In this document: positions 52,656 through 60,395 of the stretch, in pieces
Layout: each line of letters begins with the position of its first letter
Numbering within the stretch: the first letter of the stretch is position 1
Assembly: GCA_902798685.1 (NCBI GenBank)
Contig: CADBXO010000006.1
Coordinates: forward strand, 1-61,330
Reading direction: 5' to 3'
Length of the DNA stretch: 61,330 nt
Origin: an uncultured Bacteroidales bacterium
Lineage (GTDB): Bacteria > Bacteroidota > Bacteroidia > Bacteroidales > Bacteroidaceae
Notes under the pieces: generated by a model
What the model was told of the DNA's origin: nothing
Database searches by the model: none
The model's input: only the letters and a program-made list of their open reading frames with translations
Program-made: the position numbers and the translations under genes

Positions 52656-53329
52656 TTATCTGCTCCTCCCAATACTATTACTATCTCACCCTTGGGCTCG
52701 TGGGCCTTGAAGTGAGCAAGTACTTCTGTTAATGTTCCGCGCACGCAATCCTCATGCACCTTTGAAATCTCACGGCATACGGCAACCTGACGGTCCGGAC
52801 CATACGCCTCGATGAACTGCTCCAGCGCCTTAACCAGACGGAACGGAGACTCGTAGAACACGATGGTGCGGGGCTCGTCCTTCAATGCATTGATTCGGGT
52901 CTGGCGGCCCTTCTTCTGCGGCAGGAATCCCTCAAAGAGGAACCTGTCACAGGGCAGTCCGGAGTCAATCAGTGCAGGCACGAATGCCGTGGCGCCCGGC
53001 AGGCACTCCACGTCGACACCCTGCTGTACGCACTCCCTTACCAGCATGAATCCGGGGTCCGATATGCCCGGAGTACCGGCATCGCTGATGAGTGCTATCG
53101 ACTCGCCGGCCTGGATGCGGCGGGCTATTTGGGCCGATGTCTCATGCTCGTTGAACTTGTGGTGAGACTGCAGCGGTTTGTGAATGTCATAGTGCTTGAG
53201 CAGCACTGAACTGGTGCGGGTGTCCTCGGCCAGGATAAGGTCCACCTCCTTGAGTATGCGTAATGCCCTCAAGGTGATGTCCTCAAGATTTCCCACCGGT
53301 GTGGGTACCAGATATAGTTTTCCTGCCAT
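52652..53329 (-). CDS. rsmI: 16S rRNA (cytidine(1402)-2'-O)-methyltransferase
   Basis: A 225-residue SAM-dependent methyltransferase. It starts with GKLYLVPTPVGNLEDITLRA, has the conserved LAEDTRTSSVLLKHY and the SAM-binding ISDAGTPGISDPG. It is shorter than the E. coli protein, as usual in Bacteroidetes. It leads the reverse operon; a minus-strand -7 box (TACTTTTG) is at 53365-53358. Confidence 0.95.
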   Translation of the reverse strand: MAGKLYLVPTPVGNLEDITLRALRILKEVDLILAEDTRTSSVLLKHYDIHKPLQSHHKFNEHETSAQIARRIQAGESIALISDAGTPGISDPGFMLVRECVQQGVDVECLPGATAFVPALIDSGLPCDRFLFEGFLPQKKGRQTRINALKDEPRTIVFYESPFRLVKALEQFIEAYGPDRQVAVCREISKVHEDCVRGTLTEVLAHFKAHEPKGEIVIVLGGADK

Positions 53330-53357
53330 CGTGTGTGCGCGCGTGCGTTGCAGAAGA

Positions 53358-53406
53358 CAAAAGTAGTCAAAATCCCCGTATCAACCGCTTTTTTTCATTA
53401 TGTTTG
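53358..53406. promoter_or_regulatory. Divergent -7 boxes for rsmI (minus) and the DUF6057 gene (plus)
   Basis: Minus-strand TACTTTTG (53365-53358) lies 29 bases before the rsmI ATG. Plus-strand TATGTTTG (53399-53406) lies 24 bases before ATG 53431. Neither has a convincing -33 partner. Confidence 0.5.
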
Positions 53407-53430
53407 CATTTACAAAACCAAGAATGTGAA

Positions 53431-55185
53431 ATGATGAGAAAATACAGATTCCTGGATGCTGTGTGTGCGGTATTGGTGCTGGTAACAATTTTTGGAGTAT
53501 TGTTCCATCAGGCATCTTATCGCCTTGAATTCAAGGAACAGATAAGCATATTTCTTTGGGGTGCTGACCGTATAAGCTGGTACCTTTCAAATCCCGGTGT
53601 CATAGTATCGGTCTTAGGAGACTGGCTGACCCAATTCTACATCAACTCCTGGACGGGCGTTCTGCTGAGCATGCTGTTGCTGCTGTTGACTACGGCCGGA
53701 TTATACCGGTTCTACAGGATTGCCAACCCAAAGCATCATGTTGTCATGATGTTGCTTATCCTCCCTGTATTGCTGGAGGGTTATTTCATCCCGTTCCCCA
53801 ATTATCCGGTATCGGCCACTGTCGGACTAACCCTCTCGGTCTGGACGGCTTGTGCCCTGGCTCATCTCAAGGATTCAAGATTTGCTCCCTGGATTTACGG
53901 TCTGTCGGTTCCGGTAATGTTTGTGATAGCCGGCGGTCATGCGCTCACCCTGGCGTTTATGCTGGGTTACCTTAAAAGACGTGATGCCGTTCAGACTTTG
54001 ATGTGCCTTCTGGCTGGACTGATTGCAATGGGGCTGATAGGAAGACTGTATAATCTGACCTTGCTTCAGACTCTCATCTGGCCTGTATATCCCAAACACA
54101 TTATCCCTGATGTGAAGTGGCTTCTGTTTGAACCTGCTCTGGTAGTGATTGTAATGGTTCTTTCCACTTTGTCATCCCGTATAAGGAACATAAGAGTAAG
54201 AATGCTCATCATTCCGTTCGTGTTGTTTTTGAGTGATACGTTGTTCCTGACAACCGCCGATAAGGAGCTGGAGAATGTGATCAAGATAGGTACGCTGGCT
54301 TATAGGAATGACTGGCAAGAGGTCAAGAGGATGGCATCAAGGGAGACGACAAACAGATACTGCATATATTACTGGCATCTGTGCAATGCCCGTGAGGGCC
54401 GTCTGCCCGATGAACTGCTTCACGGCCGATGGGGTTTGTCTTCACGCGGTCTCTTCCTCTCTACCGGCAAGGGCGATCCCTGTTTCTCAATGATGTACTT
54501 TACCGATGCCCTGCTGGAGATAGGCGATGTGTCACAGGCAACTGACTGCGCTTTTTTGGCACAGACCGTGATGCCGGGACACTATTCGACACGTATGCTG
54601 CGCCGTCTGGCCGAGATAGGTGTGGTAACGGGTGACTATGCAGTGGCATACAAATACCTCAATATCCTGTCCCGTACCAGAAACCACAGGGAGTGGGCCG
54701 ATGACATGATCAAGTGCATCGAGGCAGACAGTATACCGGATCAGTATCTCATATGGCGCAGCCGTACATCTCAGACAGATCATTTCTTTGCTCAGGGTGA
54801 CATAAGGTCTTCATTGTCTATCCTGGCGCAGGAGTCTCCTTACAACAAAGTGGCCATTGACTACCTGCTCTGCTCATACCTTCTTGACAAGAACATCAAC
54901 TCTTTCATTGAATCATATGAGAGATTCTACCTTGGCAAACTGGATCAGATTGTCAAGGTACCTGATATCTATCAGGAGGCCTTGCTGATAAATGTAAACT
55001 CCAATGAGTCATTTAGGGAGACCGTTGAGAAATACCATATTTCACAGGAAATCGCGAGCAAGTTCATACGCCTGATGGAGGTCCGTTCCAGGTCTGAAAA
55101 TCCGCACGTCCTCACTGAGGAGGCAGCCGGTACATATTGGAACTACATCATGGCAGTCAGTCTAACCAACCCGAATATGAAATGA
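53431..55185 (+). CDS. DUF6057-like multi-pass membrane protein with soluble C-terminal half
   Basis: About 584 residues from ATG 53431 (ATG 53434 equally possible). The first 310 residues hold about nine hydrophobic segments; the rest (330-584) is soluble and helical, TPR-like (ASRETTNRYCIYYWHLCNAR, then AYKYLNILSRTRNHREWADD). The layout agrees with the Bacteroidetes family DUF6057, of unknown function. It leads the operon with the CxxCH lipoprotein, small lipoprotein and radical SAM enzyme, and overlaps the next start by four bases (ATGA). Confidence 0.75.
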   Translation: MMRKYRFLDAVCAVLVLVTIFGVLFHQASYRLEFKEQISIFLWGADRISWYLSNPGVIVSVLGDWLTQFYINSWTGVLLSMLLLLLTTAGLYRFYRIANPKHHVVMMLLILPVLLEGYFIPFPNYPVSATVGLTLSVWTACALAHLKDSRFAPWIYGLSVPVMFVIAGGHALTLAFMLGYLKRRDAVQTLMCLLAGLIAMGLIGRLYNLTLLQTLIWPVYPKHIIPDVKWLLFEPALVVIVMVLSTLSSRIRNIRVRMLIIPFVLFLSDTLFLTTADKELENVIKIGTLAYRNDWQEVKRMASRETTNRYCIYYWHLCNAREGRLPDELLHGRWGLSSRGLFLSTGKGDPCFSMMYFTDALLEIGDVSQATDCAFLAQTVMPGHYSTRMLRRLAEIGVVTGDYAVAYKYLNILSRTRNHREWADDMIKCIEADSIPDQYLIWRSRTSQTDHFFAQGDIRSSLSILAQESPYNKVAIDYLLCSYLLDKNINSFIESYERFYLGKLDQIVKVPDIYQEALLINVNSNESFRETVEKYHISQEIASKFIRLMEVRSRSENPHVLTEEAAGTYWNYIMAVSLTNPNMK

Positions 55186-56621
55186 AGAACAGGTTTATCA
55201 TAATATTGGCTTTTGCAACATCTCTTCTGGCCGGTTGCTCAGACCGTAAGACAGATGCTTTCAACGGTTTGTTCCCGGATTACAGCGACGTCACCATTCC
55301 GTGCAATATCGCCCCTCTGAATTTCAGGGTTGGTAATGCCGGCGGAATTACGGTTACGGTCCGGGGAAAGGGCGGTGAGTACTCTTTCAAGGGCCGCAAG
55401 GGATTGGTAAAGTTCCCTCTCAAGAAGTGGCACCGCATGCTTGAAGCTGAGAAGGGTAATGTGCTCTCAGTCAATGTTGAGTGGAAAGACCGGACAGACC
55501 GTTCAGCCTGCTCGGAGTCATTCTCATGGACCGTGGTTGCCGACCCCATTGACAAGTATCTGAGCTATCGTCTGATAGAGCCCGCATATGAGGTTTGGAA
55601 AGGTATTCAGATTGAACAGCGTGACATGGAGAGTTTCAAGTCGGTTCTGCTGGGTGACAACCGTAATGCCGATTACTGCTGCATGAACTGCCACACCTCA
55701 AACCGCAACGGAACAACCTTCATGCATCTGCGCGGTGCCAAGGGCGGTACCATTCTCAACCGTAACGGCAAGCTCACCAAACTCAATACCCGCACTGACA
55801 TGACCGGTAACACCGTCTACGGAGATATATCGGCCGATGGACGGTACGGAGTATTCACTACGGCCGATATCACATTCGCCATCCACAGTCAGGTTGACAT
55901 GAGAATGGAGGTGTATGACAAGCGCAGTGACCTGGTGGTCGTTGATTTTGACGACCTGACCGTAACTGAGAGTCCGGCTACCACAGGCGATGAGTTTCAG
56001 GAGACGTTCCCCTGCTTCTCGGCCGACGGCAAGACCATATTCTTCTGCCGTGCCGAGCATCATAATCAGCCCGACAGCATCGCTCAGATGCATTATGACA
56101 TAGCCGTGCTGGCCTTTGATCCCGAGACCGGAACCATGGGCGACAGGGTAATCACCATTGTCGCAGCCGGTGAGAACCTCTCATTCAGCCACCTCAAGGC
56201 ATCCCCCGACGGTCATTGGCTGATGGCAACCGCAGCCGAATACGGCACATTCCCCGTCTGGCACAAGGAGAGTGAACTGTGGCTCATTGACCTTACTACA
56301 AGAAAGATTGATGTCCTGCCGGGCATCAACGCATACGGAGCCGATACCTATCACAGCTGGAGCGCCAACAGCCGCTGGATAGTATTTGCCTCCAAGCGTG
56401 ACGACCTGGTTTACGGACGTCCCTACATCGCGTATATCGGCCCTGACGGCAAGACAGGAAAGCCTTTCCTGCTTCCGCAAGAGGATCCCGACAAGTACAA
56501 TATGATGCTCAAATCATTTAACCTTCCGGAACTCTATCCTATATCAGAAGTATACAACGCACGCACCGCAGCTGCGTTCTACAATGATGTGGAGACGGAG
56601 CAGGTGCAGTACAAACCTTGA
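55182..56621 (+). CDS. PD40/TolB-like propeller lipoprotein with one CxxCH heme motif
   Basis: About 479 residues from ATG 55182, chosen because MKNRFIIILAFATSLLAGC gives a clear lipobox (Cys19) and an ATGA overlap with the previous gene. An N-terminal beta domain (20-120) is followed by CMNCH at 167-171, a c-type heme motif, and then WD40/PD40-like repeats (ISADGRYGVFTT, FSADGKTIFFC, ASPDGHWLMAT, WSANSRWIVFAS). It is a likely heme-carrying envelope protein. Heme attachment is inferred from the motif alone; there is no other cytochrome gene nearby. Confidence 0.78.
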   Translation: MKNRFIIILAFATSLLAGCSDRKTDAFNGLFPDYSDVTIPCNIAPLNFRVGNAGGITVTVRGKGGEYSFKGRKGLVKFPLKKWHRMLEAEKGNVLSVNVEWKDRTDRSACSESFSWTVVADPIDKYLSYRLIEPAYEVWKGIQIEQRDMESFKSVLLGDNRNADYCCMNCHTSNRNGTTFMHLRGAKGGTILNRNGKLTKLNTRTDMTGNTVYGDISADGRYGVFTTADITFAIHSQVDMRMEVYDKRSDLVVVDFDDLTVTESPATTGDEFQETFPCFSADGKTIFFCRAEHHNQPDSIAQMHYDIAVLAFDPETGTMGDRVITIVAAGENLSFSHLKASPDGHWLMATAAEYGTFPVWHKESELWLIDLTTRKIDVLPGINAYGADTYHSWSANSRWIVFASKRDDLVYGRPYIAYIGPDGKTGKPFLLPQEDPDKYNMMLKSFNLPELYPISEVYNARTAAAFYNDVETEQVQYKP

Positions 56622-56632
56622 TATCAAATGTC

Positions 56633-57025
56633 ATGGCATACAAAAGATTCAGGATAGTTCTGTCAAAGGGATGGACGCTGTTGGTCTGCTCTTTTTCTGT
56701 TGTCCTGCTGGCGTTGATGAGTTCGTGCCGCAGCAAGAAGCTGAACAAGACCGTTGAACCCGAACCGGTTGAGGAAGAGGTGAATGATGAGGATTCCGGC
56801 TCAATAAACGATTATACTCCCATAGCCGCATTACCCGGTGACTCAAAGGAGGTAAGGGCCAAGATTGATGAGGTCAACACCCTTAAGGGTGAACTCAATT
56901 CCCGTATGAATGTGGTTGTCTACGGCCCGCCTGAAGTGATGGAGCGCCGCGCCCAGGAGAACAGGGAGATGAGAGAAAAAATCGATAATCTTTCAAAGGA
57001 GATCAATAACTCCCGCCGCAGATAA
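56633..57025 (+). CDS. Small lipoprotein of the rSAM/lipoprotein type
   Basis: About 130 residues from ATG 56633, 11 bases after the previous stop. YKRFRIVLSKGWTLLVCSFS and ALMSSC form a signal with lipobox Cys near 32. An acidic linker follows, then VVVYGPPEVMERRAQENRE and a basic coiled-coil tail. The Y-G-P-P segment and its immediate position before a radical SAM/SPASM gene (one-base overlap, TAATG) resemble the Bacteroidetes rSAM/lipoprotein pairs. It is the best candidate substrate of the enzyme, but no modified residue is known. Confidence 0.65.
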   Translation: MAYKRFRIVLSKGWTLLVCSFSVVLLALMSSCRSKKLNKTVEPEPVEEEVNDEDSGSINDYTPIAALPGDSKEVRAKIDEVNTLKGELNSRMNVVVYGPPEVMERRAQENREMREKIDNLSKEINNSRRR

Positions 57026-58107
57026 TGGATTGCAGACTGTCCTTTCCAAAAAGACTTGTTCTTGAAACCGGCAGAGCGGCCCTGAGGACCGAGGTGCTGG
57101 AGCATACGCTTACCCAGCTTTTCTGGGAGTGTACCCTGCGCTGTAACCTGAGCTGCCGTCACTGCGGAAGTGACTGCCGCAAGACCGCCGGTATGGCAGA
57201 TCCTCCGCTGAGTGATTTGTTGGGCGTTCTGGACAGTTGTCCCGATGGTTTTGACCGTGGCCGATGCGTTATCGTCACCACAGGCGGTGAGCCTATGGTC
57301 CGCAAGGATATCATGCAGGTGGGAGCCGAGATAAAGAAACGCGGCTTCCTGTGGGGCATGGTCTCCAACGGAATGCTGCTAACCCGTGAAGCGGTGAACG
57401 AGCTTGTCGAGACTGGCCTTGACACCATAGGAATGAGCTTTGACGGATTTGAGGATGAGCATAACTGGATGCGCGGCAGCGAACTGAGTTTCAAGCGTGC
57501 CGATGCCGCTATAGACTGGTTCAAAGAGCATAAGGGACTGACATGGGATCTGATAACCTGTGTCAACCAGCGTAATTTCGGTTCTTTGGAGAAGTTCAAG
57601 GAGTATCTTATTAGCCGCGGAGTAAGACAGTGGCGAATCTTTACAGTTGCGCCCATGGGCCGTGCAGCAGGTGATGATGACCTGATGCTCACTAATGAGC
57701 AGTACGTACAGTTGCTGAACTTTATCGCTTCAGTTCGCCGTGAGGGCAGGATCAGACTCAACTATTCATGTGAAGGTTTCCTGGGACCCTATGAGGGCGT
57801 GGTCCGTGACCATGTGTTCCGCTGTGTTGCCGGACTCTCAGTTGCCTCAATCCGTTATGACGGTGCCATCTCCGGATGTCTGAGCATCCGCAGTGACTAC
57901 AACCAGGGTAATATCCATACCGACAACTTCTGGGATCTGTGGGAGAACAGCTTCAAGCTCTACCGCGACCGCAAGTGGATGAAGAAAGACGAATGCGGCG
58001 ACTGCAAGGTGTGGCGTTACTGCCAGGGCGGTGCCATGCACCTGCGTGACGGTGAAGGCAAGATTCTGTCCTGCAATTACCTTAAGATCAAAAACGCTGG
58101 AGAATAA
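57025..58107 (+). CDS. Radical SAM/SPASM enzyme
   Basis: A 360-residue enzyme with the radical SAM cluster motif CNLSCRHC (Cys40, Cys44, Cys47) in WECTLRCNLSCRHCGSDC, the GGEP motif (TTGGEPMVRKD) and a C-terminal SPASM region with Cys pairs (GCLSIRSDYNQGNI, ECGDCKVWRYCQGG, then SCNY), giving auxiliary Fe-S clusters. SPASM enzymes modify peptides or proteins. It overlaps the small lipoprotein by one base and is the last gene of the operon, consistent with the rSAM/lipoprotein system known from Bacteroides genomes, whose product is not characterised. Confidence 0.9.
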   Translation: MDCRLSFPKRLVLETGRAALRTEVLEHTLTQLFWECTLRCNLSCRHCGSDCRKTAGMADPPLSDLLGVLDSCPDGFDRGRCVIVTTGGEPMVRKDIMQVGAEIKKRGFLWGMVSNGMLLTREAVNELVETGLDTIGMSFDGFEDEHNWMRGSELSFKRADAAIDWFKEHKGLTWDLITCVNQRNFGSLEKFKEYLISRGVRQWRIFTVAPMGRAAGDDDLMLTNEQYVQLLNFIASVRREGRIRLNYSCEGFLGPYEGVVRDHVFRCVAGLSVASIRYDGAISGCLSIRSDYNQGNIHTDNFWDLWENSFKLYRDRKWMKKDECGDCKVWRYCQGGAMHLRDGEGKILSCNYLKIKNAGE

Positions 58108-58138
58108 AAAAAGGGGTTATCTATGATGACCCCTGGCC
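58107..58138 (-). terminator. Intrinsic terminator, minus strand
   Basis: AGGGGTTATC and GATGACCCCT (within 58115-58138) form a 10-bp stem with one G-U pair; the A-run before it (58108-58114) reads as a T-run on the minus strand. It would stop transcripts coming leftward from tRNA-Lys before they enter the radical SAM gene. A second small stem (TGGCCC/GGGCCA, about 58134-58151) adjoins it. Confidence 0.6.
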
Positions 58139-58157
58139 CTGCCACGGGCCATCATAC

Positions 58158-58219
58158 AACAAAATAAGCCTGAACTCCCTTGAAAGCAAGCTTTCAGATG
58201 ATTTCAGGCTTATTTTGTT
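58158..58219. terminator. 17-bp perfect inverted repeat between the rSAM gene and tRNA-Lys
   Basis: AACAAAATAAGCCTGAA (58158-58174) pairs perfectly with TTCAGGCTTATTTTGTT (58203-58219). The 28-nt loop contains a second stem (TGAAAG/CTTTCA). T-rich arm ends make it terminator-like on both strands. Its right end touches the encoded CCA of tRNA-Lys. Confidence 0.6.
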
Positions 58220-58294
58220 GGTGATCCGCTCGGGGTTCGAACCCGAGACCCCATCCTTAAAAGGGATGTGCTCTACCTGCTGAGCTAGCGGATC
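58219..58294 (-). tRNA. tRNA-Lys (anticodon TTT)
   Basis: On the minus strand the acceptor GATCCGC pairs with GCGGATC; the D arm is GCTCAGCAGGTAGAGC; the anticodon arm CATCC-CTTTTAA-GGATG gives anticodon TTT; the T arm is CTCGGG-TTCGAAC-CCCGAG-like. The discriminator A is followed by an encoded CCA (58221-58219). A promoter is at 58352-58321. Confidence 0.96.
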
Positions 58295-58320
58295 TACCTC
58301 TAATTGCTGTTAAGCGGGTG

Positions 58321-58352
58321 CAAAATTATGCCTTTTTGCGGATGTAGGCAAA
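58321..58352 (-). promoter_or_regulatory. Promoter of tRNA-Lys
   Basis: Minus strand: TTTG (58352-58349), 20 nt, TAATTTTG (58328-58321), about 27 bases before the tRNA 5' end. Confidence 0.7.
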
Positions 58353-58363
58353 CTTTTACAGAT

Positions 58364-58748
58364 TTATTTAACAATCTTGATGGTGCGGTTGCCGGTTTTG
58401 AGCAGATAGATACCTGATGGCAGGTCATTCAGGTCAAACGGCTTGTCACAACTGATGTTGGTGTGTGTCTTGACGGGACGTCCGCTCAGATCATAGATGG
58501 TGTATGTCTCTTCAAACTGAAGTTTCTCTGCTTCAGAGCTGAAGTTTCTCTGCTTCAGAGAGCTTAAGGCTCTTGGTTGTGCCGTCGGAATAGGTGGTAA
58601 CAACGTTGCCGTCCTTGAAAGATATCTTGCGGAGATTGTCAAGTTCCAGATTCTGAGTAAGGCTGTCGCTGGCGGCAGAAACCGCATCCTGACTGAACGA
58701 AGGTGCAGTCAGAAGGGCAGTAAGAGCAAAAAGGAGCAGCCTTCTCAT
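58364..58748 (-). pseudogene. Small secreted protein with T9SS-type C-terminal tail, frameshifted by a 22-bp tandem duplication
   Basis: The N-terminal frame from ATG 58748 encodes a signal peptide (RRLLLFALTALLTAPSFSQ) and about 50 more residues, ending at a TGA (58535-58533). The rest lies in another frame and gives FEETYTIYDLSGRPVKTHTN and SGIYLLKTGNRTIKIVK, a type A secretion (Por) sorting tail. The break coincides with two exact copies of a 22-bp unit at 58517-58538 and 58539-58560. Removing one copy restores a single 120-residue protein with LSEAEKLQFEETYTIYDLSG continuous. It is either a pseudogene, a phase-variable gene or an assembly artefact. Confidence 0.8.
58517..58560. repeat. 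Exact tandem duplication of a 22-bp unit
   Basis: The two copies are 58517-58538 and 58539-58560, each beginning CTGAAGTTTC and ending TGCTTCAGAG. Each unit contains CTGAAG and CTTCAG as an inverted repeat, so it can fold back. Because 22 is not a multiple of three, copy number sets the reading frame of the secreted protein. Confidence 0.95.
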
Positions 58749-58752
58749 AAGG

Positions 58753-59640
58753 TCAGAAATCAAATTTGTAACTCAGGCAGATGAATGAACCCGCGGGCTC
58801 GTCATCATCATGTTGGTTCTGCCACATGTATGCCACTTCAAAGTTATGCATTTTATTGAAACTGAACTCAACACCTGCTGTTAATCTTGACTTTTCAGAT
58901 TTGAAGCCGTTATCAAGACCGTGGAACACCTCATATGATACGAACGGGTCATACTTCCAGTGAGGAATGTTGTAATCCACGCTGATCTTGGAACGGAGCA
59001 CATTCTTGTTTGATCCCGATTTCCCGGAGATATCATTACGGGTGTAATAAGCCCTCTCTTCGGAGCCTACAAAATACGTGTGTTTGCTGTAGCCCTTATT
59101 TACCCAGTTTGTCTGACCATCCTCAAACCTGTACTTGTCCACATTATAGCTGACACTGTCTGTATGGGTGAACTGGTAGGTCTCACGCAGAGATATCTTG
59201 AAACGTCCAACCTCCCAACCTGCCTGCAGTGAGGCCGTTACACGGTGACGGTCGTCAACATATGAGTCCTTCAGGTTGAAGTCAAGTTCGTTGTCCAGAT
59301 AGAACTGGGGCTCCAGCTTGTTCTCAATGCCTTCATCATCATCCTTGTACTTGGTTGACCAGCTGTGGTAAACGTTCATGTACTTGTATCCCAGACCGGC
59401 CTTGACGGTAAAGGTCTTGGCATCATTACGGTACAGGCGCTTGTCCAGAGAGAGACCTATGCTCCAGCGGTCCGTATTCTTGAAATTGTCTGTCTGGTAG
59501 TATTTGGCCTCGACTCCTGCGTCAAGACCTTTGGTTATCTTCTTGTCCACCCCTATACTGCTCCTCAAACCCCAGTTTGACTGGGCCGATAAGGATACGG
59601 TAAGAAGGCACAGACCTGCTGTCAGAAGGAACTTTCTCAT
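58753..59640 (-). CDS. DUF2490-like outer-membrane protein
   Basis: A 295-residue protein with a signal peptide ending near SLSAQ. Alternating strands with aromatic belts (NWGLRSSIGVDKKITKGLDA, then EAKYYQTDNFKNTDRWSIGL, then NFEVAYMWQNQHDDDE) and the terminal LSYKFDF fit an outer-membrane barrel of the DUF2490 type, of unknown function. It overlaps the DUF4956 gene by four bases and ends 4 bases before the T9SS-tail gene starts. Confidence 0.85.
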   Translation of the reverse strand: MRKFLLTAGLCLLTVSLSAQSNWGLRSSIGVDKKITKGLDAGVEAKYYQTDNFKNTDRWSIGLSLDKRLYRNDAKTFTVKAGLGYKYMNVYHSWSTKYKDDDEGIENKLEPQFYLDNELDFNLKDSYVDDRHRVTASLQAGWEVGRFKISLRETYQFTHTDSVSYNVDKYRFEDGQTNWVNKGYSKHTYFVGSEERAYYTRNDISGKSGSNKNVLRSKISVDYNIPHWKYDPFVSYEVFHGLDNGFKSEKSRLTAGVEFSFNKMHNFEVAYMWQNQHDDDEPAGSFICLSYKFDF

Positions 59641-60395
59641 TTGATCTTTCCGGTTTTCATTACTGAATCAATGGTGCCGAACTCATCCATGATGGGCTCG
59701 TAATAGATCTTGATGATAGCCGAGTCCTTGAGGAAATCGACGTTGCCCACCTCAATGCGGATGATCTTGAGGCCCAGACGTTTCTCCAGGTCGGCCTTGA
59801 GTTCATCCTCCTTGCCGTGTGCCACAAGCTTGACATTGTCATACTTGATGAGTTTGGAGGGTACATGTTTCATCCACTTGGTGTTCTCACAGATGGCAAG
59901 TGCGATGATGAATATCAGGTTGGTGCCCAGAAGCTCAAAGTAGCTTACGCTGGTGGCAAGTCCGTTGATTGCAGCCACTGCAATGATAACGAACATATAG
60001 GTCATCTCACGGATGGGAACCTGCTCGGTACGGTACTTGATGATGCCGAATATGGCAAACAGACCCAGAGCGAATCCTATCTTGAGCTTTACGCCTCCCA
60101 TCAGGTAGATGAGCAGGAATATGCTCACTCCAATGATAGAGAAAGTGAAATAGTAGTCACGTCTCTTGGCTTTGGGATAGTAGAAAGCATGTACTATGAT
60201 TCCTATGGTAATAACATTGATGAGGAGACGCATTATCATCTCCCAAACACTTGACCATACAGGCCAGAACGGTGTTGAACCAAGTGAGGCGAACAGGCCC
60301 TCGGCCTCATCACCAAACAGTTCCTCTTCTTCGGATGCCGCAGCGGCCAGCTGGCTGAGTCCGCCCACCAGCGGGGCTAAAAGATTCATAAGCAT
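59637..60395 (-). CDS. DUF4956 membrane protein
   Basis: A 252-residue inner-membrane protein with about four transmembrane segments (about 45-150) and a soluble C-terminal domain. The stretch KLKIGFALGLFAIFGIIKYR, then TEQVPIREMTYMFVIIAVAA, then GLATS is the DUF4956 hallmark. In many bacteria this family sits beside VTC-type proteins, as here, where its start lies within the 3' end of the VTC gene (10-base overlap). A joint role in polyphosphate or another polymer is inferred. Confidence 0.9.
   Translation of the reverse strand: MLMNLLAPLVGGLSQLAAAASEEEELFGDEAEGLFASLGSTPFWPVWSSVWEMIMRLLINVITIGIIVHAFYYPKAKRRDYYFTFSIIGVSIFLLIYLMGGVKLKIGFALGLFAIFGIIKYRTEQVPIREMTYMFVIIAVAAINGLATSVSYFELLGTNLIFIIALAICENTKWMKHVPSKLIKYDNVKLVAHGKEDELKADLEKRLGLKIIRIEVGNVDFLKDSAIIKIYYEPIMDEFGTIDSVMKTGKIK

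Noticed and set aside
58364-58748. Programmed ribosomal frameshift in the T9SS-tail gene
   Set aside because: No slippery sequence is visible and the shift coincides exactly with a 22-bp tandem duplication, which explains it fully.
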